From Azospirillum griseum (GTDB lineage Bacteria > Pseudomonadota > Alphaproteobacteria > Azospirillales > Azospirillaceae): DNA of 64,000 nt. The position numbers were made by a program, and so were the translations under genes. Positions 28,060-38,701 of the stretch are shown here, piece by piece; the stretch's first letter is position 1, and each line of letters opens with the position of its first letter. The stretch is taken from NCBI RefSeq assembly GCF_003966125.1, contig NZ_RXMA01000016.1, forward strand, positions 1 through 64,000. Reading direction: 5' to 3'. The notes under the pieces were generated by a model. The model saw only the letters and a list, made by a program, of their open reading frames with translations. It was not told the origin of the DNA and did not search any database.

Positions 28060-28342
28060 GCGCGGCGCTCCCCGATGAATTGGCCTTACCATATAGGGCG
28101 GCGGGGTGGTCAACAAGAGGGGTCTGTTGGCGAATTGCTGCGCAAAAGATGCGAAAATTGGTATCAATTGATACACTGGTCAAACCAATCCTGCTCTGAC
28201 TGGTAAATTGGCTTGACCAAAACAGTTCGTCCGCCTATCGTACAGTCTAGGGCCGGGAACGCAGCCGTTGCGAACGGCCCGCACACCACCGTTCAGAGTG
28301 GGACCGCGCTGCCCGTCATGGGCCGCCGATTGGGAGGAAGCC
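28060..28342. promoter_or_regulatory. divergent control region with several TGGT/ACCA dyads
   Basis: 283 bases without a gene. It contains the perfect 14-bp palindrome GTATCAATTGATAC (28161-28174), then TGGTCAAACCA (28177-28187) and TGGT...ACCA (28201-28219). The sites follow one another within 60 bases and fit FadR-subfamily operators (GT/AC half-sites). The downstream leader ends in GGGAGGA before the ATPase ATG at 28343. Confidence 0.65.
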
Positions 28343-29953
28343 ATGCCACCATTGACCGCCGAACGGGCGTCATCCCTCCATCATGCCATCACGTCGGCCA
28401 CCGACCCGGCCACTGAACCGGGGGCCGACCCGGGGGCCGAGGTGCTGCGCCTGACCAACGTCACCAAAAGCTTTCCCGGCGTCCGCGCCCTGGACGAGGT
28501 TTGTTTTGACCTGCGGCGGGGCGAGGTTCACGCCGTGTGCGGCGAAAACGGGGCGGGCAAATCCACGCTGATGAAGATCATCAGCGGGCAATACCAGCCC
28601 GATGGCGGGACCATCCGCTACAAGGGGGCCGACACCCGCTTTGCCAATTCCCTGGAGGCCGAACGGGCGGGGATCGCCATCATCCACCAGGAATTGAACC
28701 TGATTCCGCATCTGTCGGTGGCTGAGAACATCTATCTGGCCCGCGAACCCAAGCGCGGCTGGTTCGTGGACCGCGCGGCCCTGCGCCGCAACGCGCAAGC
28801 CTGCCTGGACCGGCTGGGGGTGGACATCCGCCCCGACGCGTCGGTGAAAAGCCTGTCGGTCGCCCAGTGCCAGATGGTGGAAATCGCCAAGGCGCTGTCG
28901 CTGAACGCCGAAATCCTGATCATGGACGAGCCGACCTCGTCCCTGACCGAATCCGAAACCGCCCTGCTGTTCCAGGTGATCCACGAGTTGAAGCGCGAGG
29001 GGGTGGGCATCGTCTACATCTCCCACCGGCTGGACGAGATGGCGGCGATCGTCGATCGGGTCACGGTACTGCGCGACGGGCGTTACGTCTCCACCCATGA
29101 TTTCGCCGCCACCACCGTCGATGAGATCGTCGCCCACATGGTCGGCCGGTCGCTGGAGGAGAAGTTCCCCGAACGCACCTCCACCCCCACCGCCGATGTC
29201 CTGCTGTCGGCCAGCGGCCTGACCCGCAAGGGCGTGTTCCACGATGTGGGGTTCGAGCTGCGGCGCGGCGAGATCCTGGGCTTTGCCGGGCTGATGGGGG
29301 CCGGACGCACCGAGGTGGCGCGCGCCATCTTCGGGGCCGATCCGCTGGACGCCGGAACCATCCGCCTGGGCGAACGCGCGATCACCGTGCGCAGCCCGCG
29401 CGACGCCATCGACCACGGCATCGCCTATCTGTCGGAAGACCGCAAAAGCCACGGTCTGGCGGTGAAGATGTCGGTGGTGCAGAATCTGACGCTGGCCAGC
29501 ATGGACAGCGTGTCCAACCGCTTCGGCTTCATCGATTTCGCGGCGGAGGCCAAGGCGGCCAAGACCTACATCGACCTGCTGTCGATCCGCACGCCCTCGC
29601 CGCACCAGATCGCCAAGCTGCTGTCCGGCGGCAACCAGCAAAAGATCGTGATCGGCAAATGGCTGTTCCGCCAATCGCGCATCCTGTTTTTTGACGAACC
29701 GACGCGCGGCATCGACGTCGGGGCGAAATTCGCCATCTACCAACTGTTGGACCGGCTGGCCGCGCAGGGCATCGGCGTCGTCCTCATCAGTTCGGAACTG
29801 CCGGAAATCCTGGGTCTGACCGACCGCGTGGCGGTGTTCCACGAGGGCCGCATCACGGCGGTGCTGAACACCCGCGACGCCAGCCAGGAAGAGATCATGC
29901 ACTACGCCTCGGGCCACAGCCGCCCGCACGCGTCGGGAGCCGCAACGCCATGA
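28343..29953 (+). CDS. sugar ABC transporter ATPase, two-domain (RbsA/MglA type)
   Basis: 536 residues with two nucleotide-binding domains. The first: Walker A GENGAGKSTLM, Walker B ILIMDEPTSSLTE. The second is degenerate at Walker A (GLMGAGRTEVA, usual for this family) with LSGGNQQK and ILFFDEPTRGIDVG. A 35-residue N-terminal extension precedes the first domain. ATG 28343 has an ideal GGGAGGA site. Importers of this class (CUT2) take up monosaccharides; the neighbourhood points to L-fucose. Confidence 0.93.
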   Translation: MPPLTAERASSLHHAITSATDPATEPGADPGAEVLRLTNVTKSFPGVRALDEVCFDLRRGEVHAVCGENGAGKSTLMKIISGQYQPDGGTIRYKGADTRFANSLEAERAGIAIIHQELNLIPHLSVAENIYLAREPKRGWFVDRAALRRNAQACLDRLGVDIRPDASVKSLSVAQCQMVEIAKALSLNAEILIMDEPTSSLTESETALLFQVIHELKREGVGIVYISHRLDEMAAIVDRVTVLRDGRYVSTHDFAATTVDEIVAHMVGRSLEEKFPERTSTPTADVLLSASGLTRKGVFHDVGFELRRGEILGFAGLMGAGRTEVARAIFGADPLDAGTIRLGERAITVRSPRDAIDHGIAYLSEDRKSHGLAVKMSVVQNLTLASMDSVSNRFGFIDFAAEAKAAKTYIDLLSIRTPSPHQIAKLLSGGNQQKIVIGKWLFRQSRILFFDEPTRGIDVGAKFAIYQLLDRLAAQGIGVVLISSELPEILGLTDRVAVFHEGRITAVLNTRDASQEEIMHYASGHSRPHASGAATP

Positions 29954-31008
29954 GCGACCTCAGCACCACGACCAAATCCGTCCCCCAATCGGCGCGCGAG
30001 CCGGGTGAACCAAAGGCCCGCATGATGAACGACAAGAAAAAGGACCTGATCCAGAAATTCGCCGCGCTGGCCAGCCTGCTGCTGCTGGTCGCCGTCTTTG
30101 CGATGACCAGCGACGCGTTTCTGACCGTCAACAACGGCATGACCATCGCCTTGCAGGTCACGTCCATCGCCTATCTGGGCATCGGGGCCACCTGCGTCAT
30201 CATCACCGGCGGCATCGATCTGTCGGTGGGGTCGGTCCTGGCGCTGGCCGGGGTGGTGGCCGCACTGGCGGTCAAGGCCGGGGTTCCGGTTCCGCTGGGC
30301 ATGGTCCTGGGCGTGCTGGTCGGGGCCTTCTGCGGCCTGCTGAACGGCCTGTGCGTCACCCGGCTGAAGCTGCCGCCCTTCATCGCCACGCTGGGCATGA
30401 TGCTGGTGGCGCGCGGCATCGCCCTGCAAATCACCGGCGCACGCGCCGTGTCGGGCCTGGGTGAATCCTTTGGCGAGCTGGGCAACGGCGCGCTGTTCCG
30501 CATCGTCACCATCGGCGACGACGGCTTTCCCAACGTGGTGTTCCCCGGCATCCCCTATCCGGTCATCCTGATGGTGGTCGCCGCCATCGGCGTGGCGGTG
30601 ATGCTGAGCCGCACCACGCTGGGCCGCCACATCTACGCCGTGGGATCGAACGCGGAGGCCGCGCGCCTGTCCGGCGTCAACGTCGCCCGCGTCACCCTGA
30701 TCACCTACATCCTGTCGGGCAGTCTGGCCGGTCTGACCGGATGTGTGCTGATGTCCCGTCTTGTCACCGCCCAACCGAACGAGGGGGTGATGTACGAGCT
30801 GGACGCCATCGCCAGCGCGGTCATCGGCGGCACCTCGCTCATCGGTGGGGTGGGCACGATCTCCGGGACCGCCATCGGGGCCTTTGTCATCGGCATCCTG
30901 CGCAACGGCCTGAACATGAACGGCGTCTCGGCCTTCACCCAGCAGATCATCATCGGGCTGGTCATTCTTCTGACGGTGTGGATCGACCAGATGCGCAACC
31001 GTCGCTGA
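29950..31008 (+). CDS. sugar ABC transporter permease (RbsC type)
   Basis: 352 residues with about eight to ten hydrophobic helices and the CUT2 permease signature (ITGGIDLSVGSVLALAGVV; AIASAVIGGTSLIGGVGTI). Its ATG overlaps the ATPase stop (ATGA). It partners with the flanking ATPase and binding protein for uptake of the presumed L-fucose. Confidence 0.93.
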   Translation: MSDLSTTTKSVPQSAREPGEPKARMMNDKKKDLIQKFAALASLLLLVAVFAMTSDAFLTVNNGMTIALQVTSIAYLGIGATCVIITGGIDLSVGSVLALAGVVAALAVKAGVPVPLGMVLGVLVGAFCGLLNGLCVTRLKLPPFIATLGMMLVARGIALQITGARAVSGLGESFGELGNGALFRIVTIGDDGFPNVVFPGIPYPVILMVVAAIGVAVMLSRTTLGRHIYAVGSNAEAARLSGVNVARVTLITYILSGSLAGLTGCVLMSRLVTAQPNEGVMYELDAIASAVIGGTSLIGGVGTISGTAIGAFVIGILRNGLNMNGVSAFTQQIIIGLVILLTVWIDQMRNRR

Positions 31009-31020
31009 GGCCCACGCGGA

Positions 31021-31050
31021 GGCCCGAGGGGGAGGTGTTTCCCCCCGGCC
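31021..31050 (+). other. hairpin between permease and binding-protein genes
   Basis: GGCC (31021-31024) and GGGGG (31028-31032) pair with CCCCC (31041-31045) and GGCC (31047-31050). No T-run. It could modulate the stoichiometry of binding protein versus membrane components. Nothing else is seen in the 103-base gap apart from the GGGAG ribosome site of the next gene. Confidence 0.45.
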
Positions 31051-31111
31051 CGCGTCGTCATCACCGCGTAACCACCTCAACAATCATCAAAAATCTTTGG
31101 GAGTGAAAAAC

Positions 31112-32056
31112 ATGCGCACAATCGTTTCGGCTTGCCTGGCGTCCGTTCTGGCTCTGGTCGCCGGGTCGGCGCTTGCCGCCGACAAGGAAATCGCGGTGGT
31201 CGTCAAGACCGTCAACTCCACCTTCTGGCAGAATGTGCAGAAGGGGGCCACCGCCGCGCAGAAGGAATCCAGCGGCTTCACCATGACCTTCCAGGGTCCG
31301 GCGGCGGAATCCGCCATCGCCGATCAGGTCAACATGGTGGAAAACGCGGTCAACCGGAAGGTGGCGGGCATCGTGCTGGCCCCGTCCGACCCCGACGCGC
31401 TGGTTCCGGCGATCAAGAAGGCGTGGGAAGCCAAGATCCCGGTCGTGCTGATCGACTCCCAGATCTCCGACGCGGGCAAGCAGTATTACCAATCCTTCCT
31501 GGCCACCGACAACGAGAAGGCCGGGGAGCTGTGCGCCAAGGCCCTGATCGACAAGGTCGGGACCACCGGCAAGATCGCCGTCATGTCCTACGTCGCCGGG
31601 GCCGGGTCGGAAATCGGCCGGGTGGGCGGCTTCACCAAATACATCAAGGCCAATTCGCAGCTGAAGATCGTCGGCCCCTTCTATTCGCAGTCGCAGATGG
31701 CCACGGCGCTGAACCAGACCACCGACGTTCTGGCCGCCAACGCCGATCTGAAGGGCATTTTCGGCGCGAACGAACCGACCGCCATCGGCATGGGCCGCGC
31801 GCTGGCGCAGGCGGGCAAGGCGGGCCGCGTCGTCGCCGTCGGCTTTGACGGCAACCAGGATCTCCAGGGCTTCGTCAAGGACGGCACGCTGGAGGCCATC
31901 GCGGTCCAAGGCTCCTACCAGATGGGGTATCTGGGGGTGCAGAGCGTGGTGAAGCTGGCCACCGGCGGCAAGGTGGACAAGTTCCTCGACACCGGTGTCG
32001 TGCTGGTCAACAAGGCCAACATCGACCAGCCGGAGGCCAAGAACGTCCTGTATTGA
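31112..32056 (+). CDS. sugar ABC transporter periplasmic binding protein (Peripla_BP_4, RbsB-like)
   Basis: A 314-residue exported protein; signal peptide MRTIVSACLASVLALVAGSA with cleavage near ALAA. Family features: NSTFWQNVQKGA, KVAGIVLAPSDPDALVPAIK, GANEPTAIGMGRAL, VVAVGFDGNQ. ATG 31112 with GGGAG about 9 bases upstream. Binding proteins of this type hold monosaccharides such as ribose, rhamnose or fucose; L-fucose is inferred from the cluster. Confidence 0.92.
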   Translation: MRTIVSACLASVLALVAGSALAADKEIAVVVKTVNSTFWQNVQKGATAAQKESSGFTMTFQGPAAESAIADQVNMVENAVNRKVAGIVLAPSDPDALVPAIKKAWEAKIPVVLIDSQISDAGKQYYQSFLATDNEKAGELCAKALIDKVGTTGKIAVMSYVAGAGSEIGRVGGFTKYIKANSQLKIVGPFYSQSQMATALNQTTDVLAANADLKGIFGANEPTAIGMGRALAQAGKAGRVVAVGFDGNQDLQGFVKDGTLEAIAVQGSYQMGYLGVQSVVKLATGGKVDKFLDTGVVLVNKANIDQPEAKNVLY

Positions 32057-32093
32057 TCGCGTCTTCGCGTCTCGTTTCTCCATCCACACTTCA

Positions 32094-32144
32094 CCGGGTG
32101 CGCGTGGTCCATCTCTTCTTTGGCGTGCACCCGGCCTTTTCTTT
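32094..32144 (+). terminator. possible (partial) terminator between importer and enzyme genes
   Basis: CCGGGTGC (32094-32101) pairs with GCACCCGG (32127-32134) across a long 25-base loop, followed by CCTTTTCTTT. It may reduce read-through from transporter genes to the downstream fucose enzymes. The long loop lowers confidence. Confidence 0.5.
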
Positions 32145-32163
32145 CTGACACGGCGGCTGTGAC

Positions 32164-33192
32164 ATGACGAAGCTCGACGAACGGCGATCCCTCCCGCGCT
32201 CCGGTCTGGCGGTTCCGGTTCTGGGGTTGGGCTGTGCCCAGATGGGTGGCCTGTACCGCAGCAGCACCCCGGCGGAGTCCGAGGACACGGTGGCGGCGGC
32301 CTGGGATCATGGCATCCGCTGTTTTGACACCGCCCCCTATTACGGCTATGGCCGCTCCGAACGCCGCCTGGGGGCCGCCTTGTGCGACCGGCCCCGCGAC
32401 GAGTTCCTCATCAGCACCAAGGTGGGCCGCCTGATCCGTCCCAACGCCGACGGCGCGCGGGTGGCGGGGGTGGACGCCAACGGGTGGGCCGATCCGTTGC
32501 CCTTCCATCAGGTTTATGATTACAGCCACGACGGAGTTCTGCGGTCGGTCGAGGATTCGTTGCAGCGGCTGGGCTTGGCCAACATCGATCTGCTGTATGT
32601 CCACGACATCGGCCGCGTCACCCACGGTGGCCTGCACGATCACCATTGGCAGCAACTGACCCGGGGCGGCGGCTTCCGCGCGCTCGACGGATTGCGCCGT
32701 GACGGCCGCGTGTCGGCCATCGGGCTGGGGGTGAACGAATGGGAGATCGCGCTGGACGCCATGGGCGAAATCGACCTGGATTGCACCATGCTGGCCGGGC
32801 GTTACACCCTGTTGGAACAGACCAGCCTGACGCCCTTCCTCGACGCCTGCGTGAAAGCCGGGCACGCCATCGTCGCCGCCGGGGTGTTCAACTCCGGCCT
32901 TCTGGTCGGCAACGGCAAGTTCAATTACGCCGACGCGCCGCCGGAGATGATCGCGCGGGCGCAGGCGTTGGACGCTGTGTGCCGGGAGTTCGACACGCCG
33001 TTGCCCGCCGCCGCCCTGCAATTCCCGCTCGCCCATCCGGCGGTGGTGTCCTGCGTCACCGGGGCGCGCACCCGCGCCCAGTTGGACACCAACGTCGCCT
33101 GGTTCCAGCGGCCGATCCCGGCGGAATTCTGGCAGACCCTGGCGGCGCGCGGCCTGATCGACGCCGCCGCTCCGGTCCCGGCGGGGGCGTGA
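32164..33192 (+). CDS. aldo/keto reductase, probable L-fucose dehydrogenase
   Basis: A 342-residue AKR barrel: GLGCAQMGGLY, the catalytic Asp/Tyr segment IRCFDTAPYYGYGRSE, Lys in FLISTKVGR and His in LLYVHDIG. It matches the D-threo-aldose 1-dehydrogenase/L-fucose dehydrogenase branch and would oxidise L-fucose at C1 to the lactone with NAD(P). The lactonase gene starts 4 bases after the stop, strongly supporting the role. Confidence 0.9.
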   Translation: MTKLDERRSLPRSGLAVPVLGLGCAQMGGLYRSSTPAESEDTVAAAWDHGIRCFDTAPYYGYGRSERRLGAALCDRPRDEFLISTKVGRLIRPNADGARVAGVDANGWADPLPFHQVYDYSHDGVLRSVEDSLQRLGLANIDLLYVHDIGRVTHGGLHDHHWQQLTRGGGFRALDGLRRDGRVSAIGLGVNEWEIALDAMGEIDLDCTMLAGRYTLLEQTSLTPFLDACVKAGHAIVAAGVFNSGLLVGNGKFNYADAPPEMIARAQALDAVCREFDTPLPAAALQFPLAHPAVVSCVTGARTRAQLDTNVAWFQRPIPAEFWQTLAARGLIDAAAPVPAGA

Positions 33193-33196
33193 CGGC

Positions 33197-34012
33197 ATGG
33201 TGATCGACGCCCATCAGCATTTCTGGTTGCTCGCCGCCCGCGCCGGGCAATGGCCGCCGCCCGATCTGGCCGCCATCCACCGCGATTTCCAACCCGCCGA
33301 CCTGACCCCCCATCTGGCCGGGGCCGGGGTGACGGGAACCATCCTGGTCCAGTCGCTGCCGTCGGTGGAGGACACCCTGTGTCTGTTGGATCTGGCCGAC
33401 TGGAACCCGTTCATCCGGGGCGTGGTCGGCTGGGTCGATTTGAAAAGCGACACAGCCCCGGCGGTCATCGCTGATCTGGCCCGTCATCCGGCGCTGAAGG
33501 GCCTGCGCCCGATGCTTCAGGATTTGGCGCCGGAGTGGTTGGACGATACCGCACTCGACCCGGCGATCCGGGCGATGATGGCGGCGGGCTTGCGCTTTGA
33601 CGCGCTGGTCCTGCCGCGCCATCTGGCGGCCTTGCGCCGCTTCGCCGACCGCTTCCCGGATCTGCCCATCGTCATTGACCATGGGGCCAAGCCGGAGATC
33701 GCACAGGGCGGAACCCCAGGCTGGGCCGCCGATCTGGTGGCGTTGAGCCAGCGCCCCAACATCTGGTGCAAGCTGTCGGGGTTGTTGACGGAGGCGGGGA
33801 CGCGCACGGGGATCGAGGACATCCGCCCCTACGCCGACACGCTGTTCACCGTCTTCGGGCCGGACCGCCTGATCTGGGGCAGCGATTGGCCGGTGCTGGA
33901 ACTGGCCGGGACCTATGGCGGTTGGTTGGCGATGGCGCGGGAACTGGTGCCGGAGGACGCGCACCCGACGGTGTTCGGCGGCAACGCGCGCCGCTTTTAC
34001 GGATTGGATTGA
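33197..34012 (+). CDS. amidohydrolase-family L-fuconolactonase
   Basis: 271 residues. Metal-dependent amidohydrolase_2 (COG3618-like) features: N-terminal IDAHQHFW, IVIDHGAKPEI, WCKLSGLLTEA and LIWGSDWPV. It hydrolyses L-fucono-1,4- or 1,5-lactone to L-fuconate, between the AKR dehydrogenase upstream and fucD. The mutarotase gene follows after 17 bases. Confidence 0.9.
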   Translation: MVIDAHQHFWLLAARAGQWPPPDLAAIHRDFQPADLTPHLAGAGVTGTILVQSLPSVEDTLCLLDLADWNPFIRGVVGWVDLKSDTAPAVIADLARHPALKGLRPMLQDLAPEWLDDTALDPAIRAMMAAGLRFDALVLPRHLAALRRFADRFPDLPIVIDHGAKPEIAQGGTPGWAADLVALSQRPNIWCKLSGLLTEAGTRTGIEDIRPYADTLFTVFGPDRLIWGSDWPVLELAGTYGGWLAMARELVPEDAHPTVFGGNARRFYGLD

Positions 34013-34029
34013 GGGCAGGGGGCACACCG

Positions 34030-34359
34030 ATGCAACGCATGGGCATGGTGATCGGCATCGCGCCGGACAAGATCGACGAATACCGCCGCCTGCACGCCGC
34101 CGTGTGGCCGCAGGTGCTGGCGCGCATCGCGCAATCCAACATCCGCAACTACACCATTTTCCTGCGCGAGCCGGAAAATCTGCTGTTCGGCTGTTGGGAG
34201 TATCACGGCAGCGATTTCGAGGCCGACATGGCCGCCATCGCCGCCGACCCGGAGACCCGCCGCTGGTGGAGCTTTTGCAGCCCCTGCCAAGTCCCCTTGG
34301 ACAGCCGCGCCCCCGGCGAGCATTGGGCGATGATGCAGGAGGTCTTTCACGTCGACTGA
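34030..34359 (+). CDS. L-rhamnose/L-fucose mutarotase (RhaM-like)
   Basis: A 109-residue dimeric alpha-beta barrel protein of the RhaM family: IDEYRRLHAAVWP (catalytic His), NIRNYTIFL, LLFGCWEYHG, RRWWSFCSPCQVPL and the C-terminal EVFHVD. It speeds anomer interconversion so that the dehydrogenase receives the correct form. The RhaM name reflects fold; L-fucose as substrate is inferred from the operon, of which it is the last gene. Confidence 0.9.
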   Translation: MQRMGMVIGIAPDKIDEYRRLHAAVWPQVLARIAQSNIRNYTIFLREPENLLFGCWEYHGSDFEADMAAIAADPETRRWWSFCSPCQVPLDSRAPGEHWAMMQEVFHVD

Positions 34360-34384
34360 CGGGGCGCGCGACGAAACGAACAGC

Positions 34385-34419
34385 GCCCGCCCCGGTGTGC
34401 GTCACCGGGGCGGGCGTTT
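34385..34419. terminator. bidirectional rho-independent-type terminator
   Basis: A perfect 13-bp GC stem (34385-34397 with 34403-34415, 5-base loop) followed by GTTTG on the plus strand. It sits between the convergent mutarotase and saccharopine-dehydrogenase-like genes, serving the fucose operon and perhaps both. Confidence 0.85.
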
Positions 34420-34446
34420 GCCTACCCTGTGTTTGCCCGCCCGCTG

Positions 34447-35517
34447 TTACGACGCGTAATGCTTGCCGAAGCGGTTGGCGAGGAAGGCGTTGAGCGGAAC
34501 CTGTTCCTGGCGGATGAAGCCCGCCTGCGGGATGCTGCCCTCGCGCAGCAGATCCAGGATGGCGCAGATCCCGGCGGCGGTCGTCACCTGGATGGCGCTC
34601 CACACCCGGCCGCCGATGGTCTTGCTGTAGATCTTGGTGGCGAAGGTTTCCTGGCGCAATTCGCCGTCCTGCACGCCGGTGGCGGTGGCGACCACCAGAA
34701 CCACGTCCTGCAAGGTCAGCGGCACGGCGGTTTCCAGCACGTCTTTCAGCAGATGGCGGCGTTCGCCCAGACGCAGGTCACGGATCAGCAGGCGGACGAT
34801 GTCGCGGTGGCCGGGGTAGCGCACGGTCTTGTAATCCAGATTGCGCACCTTGCCCGCCAGCGTCTCGCACAGCGACCCCAGCCCGCCCGAGGTGTTGAAC
34901 GCCTCGTAATCCACGCCGTCCAGGGCGAACCGCTCGTCGCCTTCCAACGGCATGACCTCGCGCGGCTTGCCATCGACGATGGCTTCGCACGGGTTGCAAT
35001 ACTCGTTGATCAGCCCGTCGGTGCTCCAGGTCAGATTGTATTTCAGGGCGTTGGTCGGGTATTGCGGCAGTGCGCCGACGCGCAGATGCAGGTTGTGCAG
35101 CGTGTCGAACCGGCGGGCGAGATCATGGCCGACGACGGAGATGAAGCCCGGGGCCAGGCCGCATTGCGGGATCAGCGCGCTGTTGGCGGTTTCGGCCAGC
35201 TCCTTGACCTTGCGCGTCGCCGCGACGTCTTCGGTCAGATCCAGGTAATGCGCGCCGCAGGCGACGGCGGCCCCGGCGATCAGCGGGGTCAGGGTGTAGG
35301 GGCAGGCGCTCAACACCGCGTTCTGCCCGGTCATCGCCGCGCGCAGCGACTCCCCATCATGGACATCGACGCGGCGCACCTGGAACCCGGCCCGTTCGGC
35401 CCGCGCCAGCAGCGCGTCGTCGCGGTCGGCGACGGTGACGGTGAAATCATCGGTCTGCGTCAGCAAGGTGGCGATCATCGACCCGATCTTGCCAGCGCCC
35501 AGAACCAGAACCTTCAT
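34447..35517 (-). CDS. saccharopine dehydrogenase family protein (lysine dehydrogenase-like)
   Basis: 356 residues: N-terminal NAD-binding Rossmann fold (MKVLVLGAGKIGSMIA; ADRDDALLARA), then the saccharopine dehydrogenase catalytic region (ACGAHYLDLTEDV, QCGLAPGFISVVGHDLA) and C-terminal substrate domain. Closest in feel to L-lysine 6-dehydrogenases, but spermidine-related members also share this layout. ATG 35517 begins right at the Rossmann strand; GGGGAAGG lies rather far upstream. It is a single-gene unit, so the physiological substrate is undetermined. Confidence 0.85.
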   Translation of the reverse strand: MKVLVLGAGKIGSMIATLLTQTDDFTVTVADRDDALLARAERAGFQVRRVDVHDGESLRAAMTGQNAVLSACPYTLTPLIAGAAVACGAHYLDLTEDVAATRKVKELAETANSALIPQCGLAPGFISVVGHDLARRFDTLHNLHLRVGALPQYPTNALKYNLTWSTDGLINEYCNPCEAIVDGKPREVMPLEGDERFALDGVDYEAFNTSGGLGSLCETLAGKVRNLDYKTVRYPGHRDIVRLLIRDLRLGERRHLLKDVLETAVPLTLQDVVLVVATATGVQDGELRQETFATKIYSKTIGGRVWSAIQVTTAAGICAILDLLREGSIPQAGFIRQEQVPLNAFLANRFGKHYAS

Positions 35518-35755
35518 CGCGGCCACGGCCTTCCCCTTCCTGTTGTGCGGGTGGCGACATCCTGTCGCACCCATCTTGTCGCACCCCAAGAGTGGCCGGG
35601 CGGGCCGCCGGACAACAGCGGGCAAAGCGCCGGTTCCGCCGCCGATCTCCGTTGAATCAACGGATCGGTCGGCGAAACGACGGCGCGGTGCCCTGTGTTG
35701 TTGTCTTGTGCTGTTCCCCTGTGTTGTTCCCCTATGTTCTCCGGGGGGGCGGGTG

Positions 35756-37444
35756 TTACGCCGCCTTCACCCGGTCGAGGAAACCGGCCAACTCTCCGTT
35801 CAGACGCGCGGCTCCGTTGGACACGTCGGCGGAGCGTTCGCGCACCTGGGCCGCCGAACGCCCGGTGTCGGCCACCGCGCGGGCCAGCGCCTCGACATCC
35901 TCCTTCACCGCGTGGGACAGGCGACCGGCCCCGCTGACGGCGCGGCTGATTTCGGCGGTGGCGGCGGCCTGCTGCTCGACGGCGGCGGCGACGGCCGACG
36001 CGATGCCGTTCATGTCGCCGATGATGACGCCGATCCGACCGATGGCGGTGACGGTGGTGGTGACGACGCTCTGGATCGCCCCGATCTGCGCCGTGACCTC
36101 GTCGGTCGCCTGCGCGGTCTGGGCGGCCAGCGCCTTGACCTCTCCGGCGACGACGGCGAAGCCTCGCCCGGCCTCGCCCGCCCGCGCCGCCTCGATGGTG
36201 GCGTTCAGCGCCAGCAGGTTGGTTTGCTGGGCGATGCTGGTGATGAGGCCGACGACTTCGCCGATGCGGCCCGCCGTCTGGTTCAGGTCGCGCACCGCGC
36301 CGTCGGCGGCGGACACCGCCGCCACCGCGTCGTCCGACGCCCGGCGGGAGGAGTCCATCTGCCGCCCGATCTCGTTGATCGACGCCGCCAACTGGTCGGC
36401 GGAGGAGGCGACGGACTGGATGTTCACGCTGGCCTGTTCGGCTGTGCGCGCGGTGGTCAGCGAATGGCGGTCGGTCTCCTCGACGATCCCGGCGACGGTG
36501 CGCGCGGTGTCGTCCAATTGGGCCGAGGCTTCCAACAGGCTGCCGATCACGGCGTGAACGTCGGCTTCGAACGCTCGCATCGCGCGTTCCAGGATCAGGC
36601 CGCGCTCCAACTTGGCCTGTTGCTCGCGCTCCCGTTCGGCGGCGAGTTGGCGGGACTGGCGGGCGCTGTCCTTGAACACGGCCAGGGCGCGGGCCATGCC
36701 GCCCATCTCGTCGCGCCGGTTGGTGTCGGGCACATCGACGTCCAGGTCGCCGTCGGCCAGCCGGGCCATCAGCCCGGTCATCCGCCGCACCGGGCGGGCC
36801 ACGCCGCGCGCCACCACCACGCTCATCACGGCGGCCAGCAGCAGGACCACGGCGGTTCCGGCGATCAGCAGGATTTGCGCGCGTTCGGCCTCCGCCTCCT
36901 GCCCGGCGGTCAGTTGCTCCATGCGCTGGGCTTCGGCGCTGCGCAGATCGTCGATGGTCTGCCGGATGCGCTCGATCCCGGCGCGCCCGGCCCCGGCGGC
37001 CTCCATGGCGCGGGCCTCCTCGCGGGTGGCGGGGTTGGCCATCAGCGCGATCTGTTTGGCGACCGCCTGCCCGACCCACGCCTTCAGCGCCTCGGACAGG
37101 GCGGTCAGGCGGGCGGTCTGTTCGGCGTCGCCATCGGCCAGCCGGGTCAGCTTGGCGAAGGAACGGTCGAAGGAGCGGCGGCCCGTTTCGAAATGGTTGA
37201 GAAAGCGGGTGTCCCCGGCCAGCAGATAGCCGCGCACGCCCAGATGCTGTTCGGACACGGCCTGTGCGATGGCGGACAGCGCGTCCGAGGCGTCGCGGCT
37301 GCGCCCGGCCTGTTCGGCCCCGTCGCGCACGGTGGCAAAGCTGGCGAGCGACAGGGCGGCGAGCGCCAGCGCCAGGGCGGCCAGACCGCCAAAGGCCAGC
37401 GACAGGCGGCCCGTGATCCCGCCGGTGAGGCTGTGGATGGACAT
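35756..37444 (-). CDS. methyl-accepting chemotaxis protein (CHASE3-like sensor, HAMP)
   Basis: 562 residues. Membrane segment near 15-38, periplasmic helical CHASE3-like domain ([18 protein letters not shown]), second membrane segment about 190-212 ([22 protein letters not shown]), HAMP, then the signalling domain with the hairpin tip [20 protein letters not shown]. No C-terminal CheR/B pentapeptide. It lies just downstream of a sugar ABC operon on the same strand, but an 80-base gap with a palindrome separates them. The ligand is unknown. Confidence 0.93.
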   Translation of the reverse strand: MSIHSLTGGITGRLSLAFGGLAALALALAALSLASFATVRDGAEQAGRSRDASDALSAIAQAVSEQHLGVRGYLLAGDTRFLNHFETGRRSFDRSFAKLTRLADGDAEQTARLTALSEALKAWVGQAVAKQIALMANPATREEARAMEAAGAGRAGIERIRQTIDDLRSAEAQRMEQLTAGQEAEAERAQILLIAGTAVVLLLAAVMSVVVARGVARPVRRMTGLMARLADGDLDVDVPDTNRRDEMGGMARALAVFKDSARQSRQLAAEREREQQAKLERGLILERAMRAFEADVHAVIGSLLEASAQLDDTARTVAGIVEETDRHSLTTARTAEQASVNIQSVASSADQLAASINEIGRQMDSSRRASDDAVAAVSAADGAVRDLNQTAGRIGEVVGLITSIAQQTNLLALNATIEAARAGEAGRGFAVVAGEVKALAAQTAQATDEVTAQIGAIQSVVTTTVTAIGRIGVIIGDMNGIASAVAAAVEQQAAATAEISRAVSGAGRLSHAVKEDVEALARAVADTGRSAAQVRERSADVSNGAARLNGELAGFLDRVKAA

Positions 37445-37534
37445 GGTTCCTCCCGTCCCCGGCCTGTGCGCGGCGCGGGGTGATGGTTTTTCTTAGGTTT
37501 GGGGTTGTGATTTGAAGGACTGCGAGCGCGCCGC

Positions 37535-37563
37535 TCCCCCTCTCCCAACAGGGAAGAGGGGGA
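37535..37563. repeat. extragenic palindrome (CCCTCTCCC/GGGAAGAGGG type)
   Basis: TCCCCCTCTCCC (37535-37546), loop AACA, GGGAAGAGGGGGA (37551-37563), with one bulged A. A related element occurs at 40951-41000. These look like dispersed extragenic repeats. Here it could also end the sugar-transporter mRNA (minus strand), although there is no T-run. Confidence 0.6.
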
Positions 37564-37579
37564 CGTCGGCCACGCGCGG

Positions 37580-38695
<1,116 letters not shown>

Positions 38696-38701
38696 GTCAG
38701 A

